Shown piece by piece: positions 1 through 6,932 of a stretch of 17,214 bases of DNA. The stretch is from NCBI GenBank assembly GCA_900552855.1, contig USBG01000022.1, positions 1-17,214 on the forward strand, written 5' to 3'. Position numbers and translations under genes: made by a program. The first letter of the stretch is position 1; the number at the start of each line of letters is the position of its first letter. Below the pieces are notes generated by a model. The model saw nothing but the letters and a program-made list of their open reading frames with translations. It was not told where the DNA came from and did no database searches. The stretch comes from an uncultured Phascolarctobacterium sp. GTDB lineage: Bacteria; Bacillota; Negativicutes; Acidaminococcales; Acidaminococcaceae.

Positions 1-185
1 TGAAGGATAAAATGCTTATTTTTTCAGTATTCGCAAAGAGAAGTTAATTAATGGATTCTTTTCAAATTGTTTTGATAAGCCGAAATGCTATAGATAATTA
101 AATCAATTAATAAGCTAAATAGTAATATATAATGATAAGAACAAGTTTACGATATAAAAAATAGTAGAAATAATTCCTAAAACTA
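1..185. other. AT-rich region with no recognisable gene
   Basis: This stretch upstream of the cobalamin operon promoter is very AT-rich and has stops in all frames at short intervals. I see no coding region, tRNA or convincing terminator. It begins with TGA, which could be the stop codon of a gene lying outside the window, but that cannot be tested here. Confidence 0.5.
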
Positions 186-214
186 TTGGATTTTATGATT
201 AAATATGTTATAAT
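186..214 (+). promoter_or_regulatory. Sigma-70-type promoter of the cobalamin operon
   Basis: A -35 element TTGGAT (186-191) is followed after exactly 17 bases by a perfect -10 TATAAT (209-214). A TG pair at 206-207, one base before the -10, makes it an extended -10. Transcription should start near 220-222, just before the first pairing strand of the B12-box element at 226. That close fit between predicted start site and folded leader supports the call. Confidence 0.85.
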
Positions 215-225
215 CAATTCGATAT

Positions 226-350
226 AGTGCAGGATTTGGTTAGATGGCACTGCCTTACGGTCCCGCCGCCGTGCGAGCATTGCTCCAGTCAGCAGCCTGC
301 CTGCATTTGTTGCTTGAATCCACGGGTGATGGAGGCAGCGATTAACAAAT
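226..350 (+). promoter_or_regulatory. Candidate cobalamin riboswitch (compact or diverged)
   Basis: The leader carries a B12-box-like segment (about 286-306, with AGTCAG and CCTGCC blocks). Upstream is a segment like the conserved L5 region of cobalamin riboswitches (CGGTCCCGCCGCCGTG, 258-273). Pairings I can draw are: P1-like 226-233 with 300-307 (8 bp, one G-U); a small hairpin GAGC/GCTC (275-278 with 282-285); and a P13-like stem 309-315 with 333-339, loop 322-330. The loop bases ACGG (322-325) are complementary to CCGT (269-272), matching the L5-L13 kissing loop of this riboswitch class. The usual GGGAA segment and the long P6-P12 arm are not visible, so it is shorter than the classical form. 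Position between promoter and terminator, ahead of B12 genes, strongly fits AdoCbl-type feedback control. Whether it still binds ligand is unknown. Confidence 0.65.
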
Positions 351-415
351 TTAATCCAGTTTGCCAGTTTTATTGCTGTGATACAGACTGTTTTGTTGGT
401 CCTATATGTCTTTAT

Positions 416-446
416 GACTTCTGTCGGGTTCGGCAGAAGTCTTTTT
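416..446 (+). terminator. Intrinsic terminator in the cobalamin operon leader
   Basis: GACTTCTGTC (416-425) pairs over 10 bp (one G-U) with GGCAGAAGTC (432-441) around a 6-base loop, followed by five T residues (442-446). It lies between the B12-box element and cbiD, so it would stop transcription before the first gene. This suits a riboswitch that acts by premature termination. An additional 7-bp hairpin (357-363 with 384-390) lies between the aptamer-like part and the terminator and may take part in switching. Confidence 0.85.
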
Positions 447-500
447 AAGTTATTGATAAATAATCTTATTTGGTAGAAAAGATTTTGAAGGAGTAAGACA

Positions 501-1637
501 GTGGAGCAATACCAATTTTCGCAAGGTAAAAATCTACGCTGTGGTTATACAACGGGTAGCTGTGCTACTGCTGCTTCTAAAGCTGCTGCAGTAATGCTAC
601 TAACAGGTGCGCGTGTAGAGACAATTCGCATTGACACACCAAAAGGAATTGTTCTTGATTTAGAGCCTCTTGATGTTGAGTTTAATGAAAGCTATGTAAG
701 CTGTGCCATTCGTAAGGATTCTGGTGATGATCCAGACGATACTAATGGAATTCTTGTATATGCTAGGGTCGAAAAGGTAGCTGAATCTGGTATTGAGCTT
801 TGTGGTGGTATTGGGGTAGGTAGGGTTACCAAACCGGGCTTAGCTTGTAAGGTGGGTGAGCCTGCAATTAATCCAACACCAAGAAAGATGATTACAAATG
901 AGCTTACTAATGTAATGAAGGAAAGTAATTATATTGGTGGCCTTAAGGTCACTATATCGATTCCTGCTGGTGTAGAGATTTGTAAAAAAACCTTTAATCC
1001 GCGCCTAGGTATTATAGGTGGCTTATCTGTATTAGGTACTAGCGGTATTGTAGAGCCTATGAGCGAAAAAGCATTGATTGAAACAATGTATGTGGAAATT
1101 AATGCACAAAAAGCTAAAGGTAATAAAAATCTTTTGGTGTTTTTTGGCAATTATGGTGAAGATTTTACTCGTGATGTCCTAAAGCTTGACATGAAGGATT
1201 TTGTGACCTGTAGTAATTTTGTAGGTGAGCTTTTAGATTACGCAGTTTTTTGCGGCTTTGAGTCGCTCCTGCTTATTGGGCACTCAGGTAAGTTGATTAA
1301 ACTGGCTCAAGGTGTTATGAATACACATTCCAAGTATGCTGATTGTCGTACAGAGCTTTTAGCACTGCAGGCAATTTTCCATGGTGCATCCGTAGAAACT
1401 GGCAAGGAAATTTATAAATGCCTGACTACTGATGAAGTAACTAAAATCCTCAAGAGAGAGGGAATTTTTGAAGAGGTTATGGATGAAATAACCGCCAAAA
1501 TTGATTTTTACATGCAACATCGTGTGCATGGCAAAATAAAAACTGCTGCACTAATGTTTTCCAATGTATATGGTGTCTTGGGTAAAACTGTGGATGCAGA
1601 TGAATTAATTAAAATACATCAAATTAAAGGAGAATGA
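501..1637 (+). CDS. cbiD: Cobalt-precorrin-5B (C1)-methyltransferase CbiD
   Basis: CbiD uses S-adenosylmethionine to methylate C-1 of the ring, turning cobalt-precorrin-5B into cobalt-precorrin-6A in the anaerobic B12 pathway; it acts in the cytoplasm. The 378-residue protein has the family's usual length and its signature blocks: GYTTGSCATAA (15-25), a KDSGDDPDDTNG stretch (72-83), GGIGVGRVTKPGL (102-114), VGEPAINPTPRKMI (118-131) and the FNPRLGIIGGLSVLGT block (165-180). The start is a GTG at 501 with AAGGAG 7 bases upstream, and no better ATG is available because the conserved N-terminal block begins soon after. It is the first gene of the operon, just after the leader terminator. The next gene starts 4 bases after its stop and its ribosome-binding site lies inside the end of cbiD, which suggests translational coupling. 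Confidence 0.95.
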   Translation: MEQYQFSQGKNLRCGYTTGSCATAASKAAAVMLLTGARVETIRIDTPKGIVLDLEPLDVEFNESYVSCAIRKDSGDDPDDTNGILVYARVEKVAESGIELCGGIGVGRVTKPGLACKVGEPAINPTPRKMITNELTNVMKESNYIGGLKVTISIPAGVEICKKTFNPRLGIIGGLSVLGTSGIVEPMSEKALIETMYVEINAQKAKGNKNLLVFFGNYGEDFTRDVLKLDMKDFVTCSNFVGELLDYAVFCGFESLLLIGHSGKLIKLAQGVMNTHSKYADCRTELLALQAIFHGASVETGKEIYKCLTTDEVTKILKREGIFEEVMDEITAKIDFYMQHRVHGKIKTAALMFSNVYGVLGKTVDADELIKIHQIKGE

Positions 1638-1641
1638 AACA

Positions 1642-2343
1642 ATGAAAGGTAAACTTTATAGCGTTGGTATTGGCCCTGGAGATCCGGAGCTGATGACACT
1701 GAAATCTGTACGCTTGCTTAAGGAATGTGATGTAGTTGCTCTGCCTTTGGGTGACAACGGTATTATGACTGCTAAGGCAATCGTAAATCAGGTAGTAAAT
1801 CTGGACGAAAAGGAGCAAATTAACATTTACATGCCCATGACTAAAGACATGGCTGCTATGGATAAAGCTCATCGCGAAGGTGCTGATGCTATCGAAAAGC
1901 TTCTTGATGAAGGCAAAAACGTTGTTTTCATTACTCTTGGTTGTCCTACTGTATATGCAACCTGTATTTATGTACATAAATTGGTTTTGAAGGATGGCTA
2001 TGATGCAGAGCTGGTTGCTGGTGTAACTTCTATCTGTGCTGTTGCAGCTCGTCTGAATACTTCTCTCTGCGAAAGAGCAGAACCTTTGATTGTTCTGCCT
2101 GGTAGCTATAAAGAGTCTACTAAGTTCTTAGATGGCCCTGGTAACAAGGTTCTGATGAAATCTGCAAGTGAAATTGTCCGTGTTCGTGACGAACTGCGCG
2201 AACGTAATCTCATTAAAAACTCCGGTATGGTAGAGCGTTGTGGTCTGCCTGGAGAAAAAGTATATTTTGATTTAGAAGAAATCGACCCGGCAAGCAGTTA
2301 TTTTTCTGTAATTCTGGTCAAAGAAAAGGAGTTTGATAAATAA
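1642..2343 (+). CDS. cbiL: Cobalt-factor II C20-methyltransferase CbiL
   Basis: CbiL methylates C-20 of cobalt-factor II (cobalt-sirohydrochlorin), the first committed step after cobalt insertion. The 233-residue protein belongs to the tetrapyrrole (SUMT-like) methylase family: it has VGIGPGDPELMT (8-19), the C20-methyltransferase-like stretch LKSVRLLKECDVVALP and the VAGVTSICA block (125-133) that helps form the SAM pocket. The loop that is usually LGDP reads LGCP here (TLGCPTVYAT, 98-107), so a normally acidic position is cysteine. The rest of the gene looks intact. The start ATG has AAAGGAG about 9 bases upstream within the end of cbiD. The stop overlaps the next start by one base (TAATG). 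It could be called CobI in the aerobic naming, but the company of cbiD and cbiG makes CbiL the right name. Confidence 0.92.
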   Translation: MKGKLYSVGIGPGDPELMTLKSVRLLKECDVVALPLGDNGIMTAKAIVNQVVNLDEKEQINIYMPMTKDMAAMDKAHREGADAIEKLLDEGKNVVFITLGCPTVYATCIYVHKLVLKDGYDAELVAGVTSICAVAARLNTSLCERAEPLIVLPGSYKESTKFLDGPGNKVLMKSASEIVRVRDELRERNLIKNSGMVERCGLPGEKVYFDLEEIDPASSYFSVILVKEKEFDK

Positions 2344-3128
2344 TGATCTATTTTATTGGTGCTGGCCCTGGTGCTGCTGACTTAATCACTGTTAAAGGTA
2401 AAGAACTGTTGGAAAAGGCAGACCTGGTTATTTATGCAGGTTCCTTGGTTAATCCAGATTTACTGAAATATTGCAAGCCTGAATGTGTAATTATGAACAG
2501 TGCTGAAATGACACTTGAAGAGGTTATTGCTGCTATGGTTCCTGCTGCTCAAGCAGACAAGCTGGTTGTTCGTTTACATACTGGTGACCCCTCTGTATAC
2601 GGTGCACATCGTGAACAAATTGACCTGCTGCGTAGCTATAACCTGCCCTTTAAAATCGTTCCTGGTGTAAGCTCTTTCTGTGCTGCAGCTGCAGCTTTAG
2701 AAGCAGAATATACTCTTCCGAATGTTAGCCAATCTGTAATTATTACCCGTATGGAGGGTCGTACTCCGGTTCCTTCTCGTCAAAAGATTGCTGATTACGC
2801 TGCTCATAAGGCAACCATGGTTATTTTCCTGAGCTCTGGCTTACTGGAAAAACTACAGGTTGAATTGGTTAAGGGTGGTTATAAACCTGATACTCCGGCT
2901 GCTATTGTTTACAAAGCATCCTGGCCTGATGAAAAGGTTTGCTACTGCACTGTTGACACCTTGGCAGAAACTGCTGCTAAGCATGGCATCAATAAAACTG
3001 CCCTCATTACCGTTGGTAACTTCTTAGGTAATGTTTATGATCGTAGCGAGCTGTACAACCCGAACTTTGCTCATGGCTTCCGTGCTGCTGACCCCAGCAA
3101 GCTGGATGTTAAGCCTGAGGTAAAATAA
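2343..3128 (+). CDS. cbiF: Cobalt-precorrin-4 C11-methyltransferase CbiF
   Basis: CbiF adds the C-11 methyl group to cobalt-precorrin-4, giving cobalt-precorrin-5A, the substrate of the CbiG product next door. The 261-residue protein is a SUMT-like methylase with the family order of motifs: FIGAGPGAADLITVKG near the start, VIYAGSLVNP (29-38), VRLHTGDPSVYGA (76-88), PGVSSF (107-112) and a YTLPNVSQSVIITRMEGRTPVP-like block (about 123-144) typical of C11 enzymes. The ATG overlaps the cbiL stop by one base, so translation is probably coupled. It ends one base before cbiG. CobM is the aerobic counterpart and is excluded by context rather than by sequence alone. Confidence 0.94.
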   Translation: MIYFIGAGPGAADLITVKGKELLEKADLVIYAGSLVNPDLLKYCKPECVIMNSAEMTLEEVIAAMVPAAQADKLVVRLHTGDPSVYGAHREQIDLLRSYNLPFKIVPGVSSFCAAAAALEAEYTLPNVSQSVIITRMEGRTPVPSRQKIADYAAHKATMVIFLSSGLLEKLQVELVKGGYKPDTPAAIVYKASWPDEKVCYCTVDTLAETAAKHGINKTALITVGNFLGNVYDRSELYNPNFAHGFRAADPSKLDVKPEVK

Positions 3129-3129
3129 A

Positions 3130-4197
3130 ATGCAGGCAGCAGTATTTTCCTTTTCCGTAAGAGGAGCAGAGCTTAGTAAAAAAATTGGCTTGTATCTGGA
3201 AAGCATTGGTTATGCTGTAAGACTGCAGACAGTTTCTAAGTATGCTGCAACTGTCGGTCTTGAGGAAATGCTTCCTGGTCACAATGAGGCTTGTGCAGAT
3301 GCTTTTAAGGATTGTCAAACCATAGTATTTGTAGGTGCTACGGGCATTGCTGTGCGTACAATTGCACCATTGCTTGTGAGCAAGGTCGTTGATCCTGCGG
3401 TAGTATCCGTAGATGAAAGGGGAACCTATGTTATTCCTCTTGTTTCCGGTCATATAGGTGGTGCAAACGAGTTGTCGCGTTGCCTTGCTGCTTATATTGG
3501 TGGAACGGCCTGTGTGACTACAGCAACTGATGTAAATGGCCTTTTTGCAGTTGATGAATGGGCTGCTCGTAATCATATGACGATTTGTTCTATGAAGGCT
3601 GCTAAGGATTTTGCCGCAGCACTTGTAGATAAGCAAAAGGTTGGTTTATATGTAGACGATAGTTTTGCAGTATCAGGTGCTCTTCCTTTAAATGTAGAGC
3701 GCGGCACTGCGTTTTCAACTGGTATGGCTATTACATTGAATAAAGAGCTTGCTCCATTTGCAATCACTGTAAGACTATTGCCTCGCGTTGTGCATTTAGG
3801 AATTGGCTGTCGTCGCAATACTGCTTTAGAAACCATTGAAGCATTAGTGCTTCCAGAACTAGAGAAGCTAAAGCTTGATATGCGTTCTGTTGCAGGTATT
3901 GCGTCTGTAGATTTGAAAAAGGATGAGCAGGGGCTTCTTGCCTTTGCTGCAAAATATAAGCTTCCAATTACATTTTATACAGCAAATGAGCTGAATGAAG
4001 TTGTTGGAGATTTTACTCCGTCTGCTTTTGTGCAGAGTGTAGTAGGCGTAAGCAATGTCTGTGAGCGTAGTGCTGTTAAGGACAGTAACGATGGCAGACT
4101 TATGTTACGCAAAACTAGTCTGAATGGTGTGACTTTATCCATAGCGGTAGAGGAGCTGGTTTTAGATTTTAATAAGACTGGTTTAAAATGCAATTAA
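3130..4197 (+). CDS. cbiG: Cobalt-precorrin-5A hydrolase CbiG
   Basis: CbiG opens the delta-lactone of cobalt-precorrin-5A and releases the two-carbon unit (as acetaldehyde), which achieves ring contraction without oxygen. Its presence is a hallmark of the anaerobic pathway. The 355-residue protein shows the three family regions: an N-terminal region with FVGATGIAVRTIAP (67-80) and IPLVSGHIGGANELS (102-116); a middle region after TTATDVNGLFAVDEWA (130-145); and a C-terminal region beginning near VVHLGIGCRRNT with the conserved GVSNVCERSAV stretch towards the end. GAGG at 3117-3120 is placed for the ATG at 3130. It is adjacent to cbiF, which makes its substrate. No frameshift or missing block is seen. 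Confidence 0.94.
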   Translation: MQAAVFSFSVRGAELSKKIGLYLESIGYAVRLQTVSKYAATVGLEEMLPGHNEACADAFKDCQTIVFVGATGIAVRTIAPLLVSKVVDPAVVSVDERGTYVIPLVSGHIGGANELSRCLAAYIGGTACVTTATDVNGLFAVDEWAARNHMTICSMKAAKDFAAALVDKQKVGLYVDDSFAVSGALPLNVERGTAFSTGMAITLNKELAPFAITVRLLPRVVHLGIGCRRNTALETIEALVLPELEKLKLDMRSVAGIASVDLKKDEQGLLAFAAKYKLPITFYTANELNEVVGDFTPSAFVQSVVGVSNVCERSAVKDSNDGRLMLRKTSLNGVTLSIAVEELVLDFNKTGLKCN

Positions 4198-4209
4198 GGA
4201 TGGTGGAAT

Positions 4210-4941
4210 ATGTCTAAGATATTTGTAGTAGGTCTCGGCCCTGGCGGTGTTGAGCAAATGACTAAAAGAGCCTATGAAGCTCTGCAAAAATGTGATGTTA
4301 TTGCAGGTTATAATGTATATGTTAACCTGATTAAAGATGACTTTGCTGGTAAGGAATTTTTGTCTAATGGCATGCGTAAAGAGGTTGACCGCTGCAAGTT
4401 GGCTTTGGACGAGGCTTTAAAGGGCAAAACTGTTGCTATGATTTCTAGTGGTGATGCTGGTGTATATGGTATGGCCGGCATCATGTGCCAAGTTGCTGAA
4501 GGTCATCCTGAAGTAGAAATCGAGGTTGTTCCTGGTATCACAGCTGCATGCTCTGGCGCTGCAGTTTTAGGTGCCCCGCTGATTAGTGACTTCTGCTTGA
4601 TTTCTTTAAGTGACCTTTTGACTCCGTGGGAAAAAATTGAAAAGCGCTTAGATTGTGCATCTCAAGCTGATTTCTGCATTTGTTTGTATAATCCTTCTAG
4701 CTTTAAACGCCATGATTATCTGCAAAAGGCTTGCGATATTATGCTGAAAAACCAGCCTGGTACAATTCCTGCAGGTATTGTTCGTAATATTGGTCGTGAA
4801 GGTGAAGAATACGAATTAACTACTTTGGCTGAGCTGCGTGATAAAAAAGTAGATATGTTCTCTACTGTAATTATCGGTAACACTCAAACCCAAATTATTA
4901 ATGGCCGCATGGTAACTCCTCGTGGTTACAGATTAGGATGA
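4210..4941 (+). CDS. cbiH: Cobalt-factor III / precorrin-3B C17-methyltransferase CbiH
   Basis: CbiH methylates C-17 of cobalt-factor III and drives ring contraction with lactone formation, giving cobalt-precorrin-4. The 243-residue protein is a short, single-domain SUMT-like methylase with VVGLGPGG (6-13), a VIAGYNVYVNLI segment, MISSGDAGVYGMAG (77-90), VPGITAACSGAAVLGAPL (107-124), SDFCLISLSDLLTPW (126-140) and LYNPSS (159-164). These last two blocks are typical of C17 enzymes. It lacks the extra C-terminal nitrite/sulfite-reductase-like domain found in some fused CbiH proteins. A GGTGG site at 4201-4205 precedes the ATG. The ATGA overlap with cbiJ (4 bases) suggests coupled translation. 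Confidence 0.94.
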   Translation: MSKIFVVGLGPGGVEQMTKRAYEALQKCDVIAGYNVYVNLIKDDFAGKEFLSNGMRKEVDRCKLALDEALKGKTVAMISSGDAGVYGMAGIMCQVAEGHPEVEIEVVPGITAACSGAAVLGAPLISDFCLISLSDLLTPWEKIEKRLDCASQADFCICLYNPSSFKRHDYLQKACDIMLKNQPGTIPAGIVRNIGREGEEYELTTLAELRDKKVDMFSTVIIGNTQTQIINGRMVTPRGYRLG

Positions 4942-5705
4942 AAGAAGTAGTTTGGCTTATTGGTGGAACCAGCGAAGGACGTAGGCTAATTAAAGAGCTT
5001 GCTGATTTAGATATTGAAATCTACGTTTCTGTAGCAACGGAATATGGTGCATCTCTTATCGAACCTCAAGCTAATGTAACCGTTATGGCTAAACGTATGG
5101 ATTTGGAGGCTATGTGCAGTTTCTTAAAGGAGAAGCGTCCTCACTTTGTGGTGGATGCAACTCATCCATATGCAACTATTGTTACTGAAACTGTTCAAGA
5201 AGCCTGCAGACGTGAAGATTGTGAATATCTTCGCCTTGTACGTCCTGTAGGTGAAAACGGTAACTATACTAGAGTAGCGGATTTTAGTGAGGCTGTAGAG
5301 CTTTTGAATCATGTTGATGGTAAAATCTTTCTTACTACAGGTAGCAAGAATCTGCAGGATTTTACAGCAGTTCATGATTACCAGGAAAGAATTGCCTTGA
5401 GAGTTTTACCTATGAAGGATTCATTAGATACAGCGTTAAGCCTTGGTTATAAGCCTGCAAACATTGTGTGTATGCAAGGACCCTTTGCTAAGGACCTAAA
5501 TATTGCTATGCTTAAGAAGTTTGGCAGTCAGTTTATGGTAACTAAGGATTCAGGTCCTGTTGGAGGCTTTGAGGAAAAGGTAGAGGCTGCAGAAGCTGCT
5601 GGAGCTAAGCTTATTGTTATAGGCCGTGCTTCTGAGGAGCAGGGTTCTGGATATAATGAAATTTTGACTTATTTGCATAAAGTATTTGCAGGTAAGCAGC
5701 TGTAA
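4938..5705 (+). CDS. cbiJ: Cobalt-precorrin-6A reductase CbiJ
   Basis: CbiJ reduces cobalt-precorrin-6A to cobalt-precorrin-6B using a nicotinamide cofactor. The 255-residue protein shows the family pattern: WLIGGTSEGR (6-15) at the dinucleotide-binding start, VVDATHPYAT (71-80), LTTGSKNL (132-139), MQGPF (179-183) and the VTKDSGPVGGFEEKVEAA block (201-218). Length and motif spacing are normal for CbiJ/CobK. The start overlaps the end of cbiH by 4 bases. It sits directly before cbiET, which uses its product, so gene order follows pathway order here. Confidence 0.94.
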   Translation: MKEVVWLIGGTSEGRRLIKELADLDIEIYVSVATEYGASLIEPQANVTVMAKRMDLEAMCSFLKEKRPHFVVDATHPYATIVTETVQEACRREDCEYLRLVRPVGENGNYTRVADFSEAVELLNHVDGKIFLTTGSKNLQDFTAVHDYQERIALRVLPMKDSLDTALSLGYKPANIVCMQGPFAKDLNIAMLKKFGSQFMVTKDSGPVGGFEEKVEAAEAAGAKLIVIGRASEEQGSGYNEILTYLHKVFAGKQL

Positions 5706-5716
5706 AGGAGCTCACT

Positions 5717-6931
5717 ATGCTGAGAGTTAATATTGTAGGCATCGGCCCGGGTAATCCGGAGCTTCTGACTGGTGCTGCCCGTCAGGCAATTGCAGAAAGC
5801 AATATTCTGATAGGTGATAAAAGAATGCTGTCTAGCTTTGCTGATGCTTCTAAAAAAATTTATGATACTATTAAAACTGCGGATATTGTAGAAATTGCTA
5901 CACAGGCAAACCCTGAAAAGGATGTTTTAGCAGTTCTTGTTTCTGGGGATGTGGGCTTTTTTAGCCTGGCTAAAACTATTAGTGGCAAGCTTCCAGAATG
6001 TAAATGTGTTCGTTATTGTGGTATTAGTAGTCTGGTATATTTTGCATCTAAGCTGGAAATGTCCTGGGATGATGCAAAAATTGTTAGCATGCACGGACGT
6101 AAACAAAATCTGGTTTCTGCAGTTGCGCAAAACAAGAAGGTCTTTTCTCTTACTGGCGGCGAAAATTCTCCGCAAATGCTCTGTTCTAAGCTGTGTGCCC
6201 ATGGCCTAGAAGCTGTAAGGGTTTATGTAGGTGAAAATCTTTCCTATCCAGAGGAGAAAATCACTTTTGGTACTGCAGAAGAGATTAGCAAACTAGAATT
6301 TCCGTCTCTATCCGTTATGATGATCATCAACGAGAATGCCAATGGCTATGAGCCTGTTGTACACGGTCTTGCAGATGAATTATTCATGCGCAGCAGGGTT
6401 CCTATGACTAAACAAGAGGTTCGCAGCGTTTCTATGTCCAAGCTTATGCCTAAGGCTACTGATGTTATTTATGACATTGGTGCAGGTACAGGCTCTTGCT
6501 CTATTGAGCTTGCCTTGTTGGCTAATAAGGGCAAGGTGTGGGCCTTTGAACGTAATCCTGTAGCTGTAGAGCTTTTGGGTAAGAATAAAGAGCTGTTTGG
6601 TGTTGAAAATCTTGATATCATCGCCGGAGAAGCTTTAGAAAATATTAAGGATATGCCAGCACCTGACTGCGTGTTTGTGGGTGGCAGCGGTGGCGACTTA
6701 TGCCAAATGCTGGATATTATTTACACTAAAAATAGCAGCTGTCGTGTAGTAATCAATGCTATCACCATTGAAACACTTGCAGAGGTTGCTGAATATTATA
6801 AGCAGCATAAGGATTATTCTTTAGAAATTGTTAATGTATTTGTTGCGCGCGGTAAGCATTTAGGCAATTACAACTTGATGATGGCTCAAAATCCTGTATA
6901 TGTAATGACTGCTTTGAAAAAGGAAGATTAA
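5717..6931 (+). CDS. cbiET: Bifunctional CbiET: cobalt-precorrin-7 C5- and cobalt-precorrin-6B C15-methyltransferase (decarboxylating)
   Basis: This is a natural fusion of CbiE and CbiT. The N-terminal half (about 1-205) is a SUMT-like methylase with VGIGPGNPELLTGAA (7-21), LVSGDVGFFS (74-83) and a conserved glycine-rich CGISS stretch. The C-terminal half (about 212-404) is a class I Rossmann methyltransferase with GLADELF and RVPMTKQEVRSVSMSKL (217-243), the SAM loop YDIGAGTGSCSIELA (252-266), FVGGSGG (320-326) and NAITIETL (347-354). CbiT methylates C-15 and removes the C-12 acetate carboxyl; CbiE methylates C-5. The product, cobalt-precorrin-8, goes to CbiC. AAAGGAG at 5703-5709 precedes the ATG, in and just after the end of cbiJ. 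The CobL protein of the aerobic pathway has the same layout; context favours the anaerobic name. Confidence 0.95.
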   Translation: MLRVNIVGIGPGNPELLTGAARQAIAESNILIGDKRMLSSFADASKKIYDTIKTADIVEIATQANPEKDVLAVLVSGDVGFFSLAKTISGKLPECKCVRYCGISSLVYFASKLEMSWDDAKIVSMHGRKQNLVSAVAQNKKVFSLTGGENSPQMLCSKLCAHGLEAVRVYVGENLSYPEEKITFGTAEEISKLEFPSLSVMMIINENANGYEPVVHGLADELFMRSRVPMTKQEVRSVSMSKLMPKATDVIYDIGAGTGSCSIELALLANKGKVWAFERNPVAVELLGKNKELFGVENLDIIAGEALENIKDMPAPDCVFVGGSGGDLCQMLDIIYTKNSSCRVVINAITIETLAEVAEYYKQHKDYSLEIVNVFVARGKHLGNYNLMMAQNPVYVMTALKKED

Positions 6932-6932
6932 C

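Noticed and set aside
72..98. TTGATA and GATAAT as a promoter in the left flank
   Set aside because: The spacer is only 15 bases, and the elements lie in a region so AT-rich that chance matches are expected. The promoter at 186-214 is far better.
227..448. A 73-codon cysteine-rich open frame in the operon leader
   Set aside because: It starts without a plausible ribosome-binding site, coincides exactly with the B12-box RNA element and runs through the terminator stem. The cysteine-rich translation is a by-product of the structured RNA.
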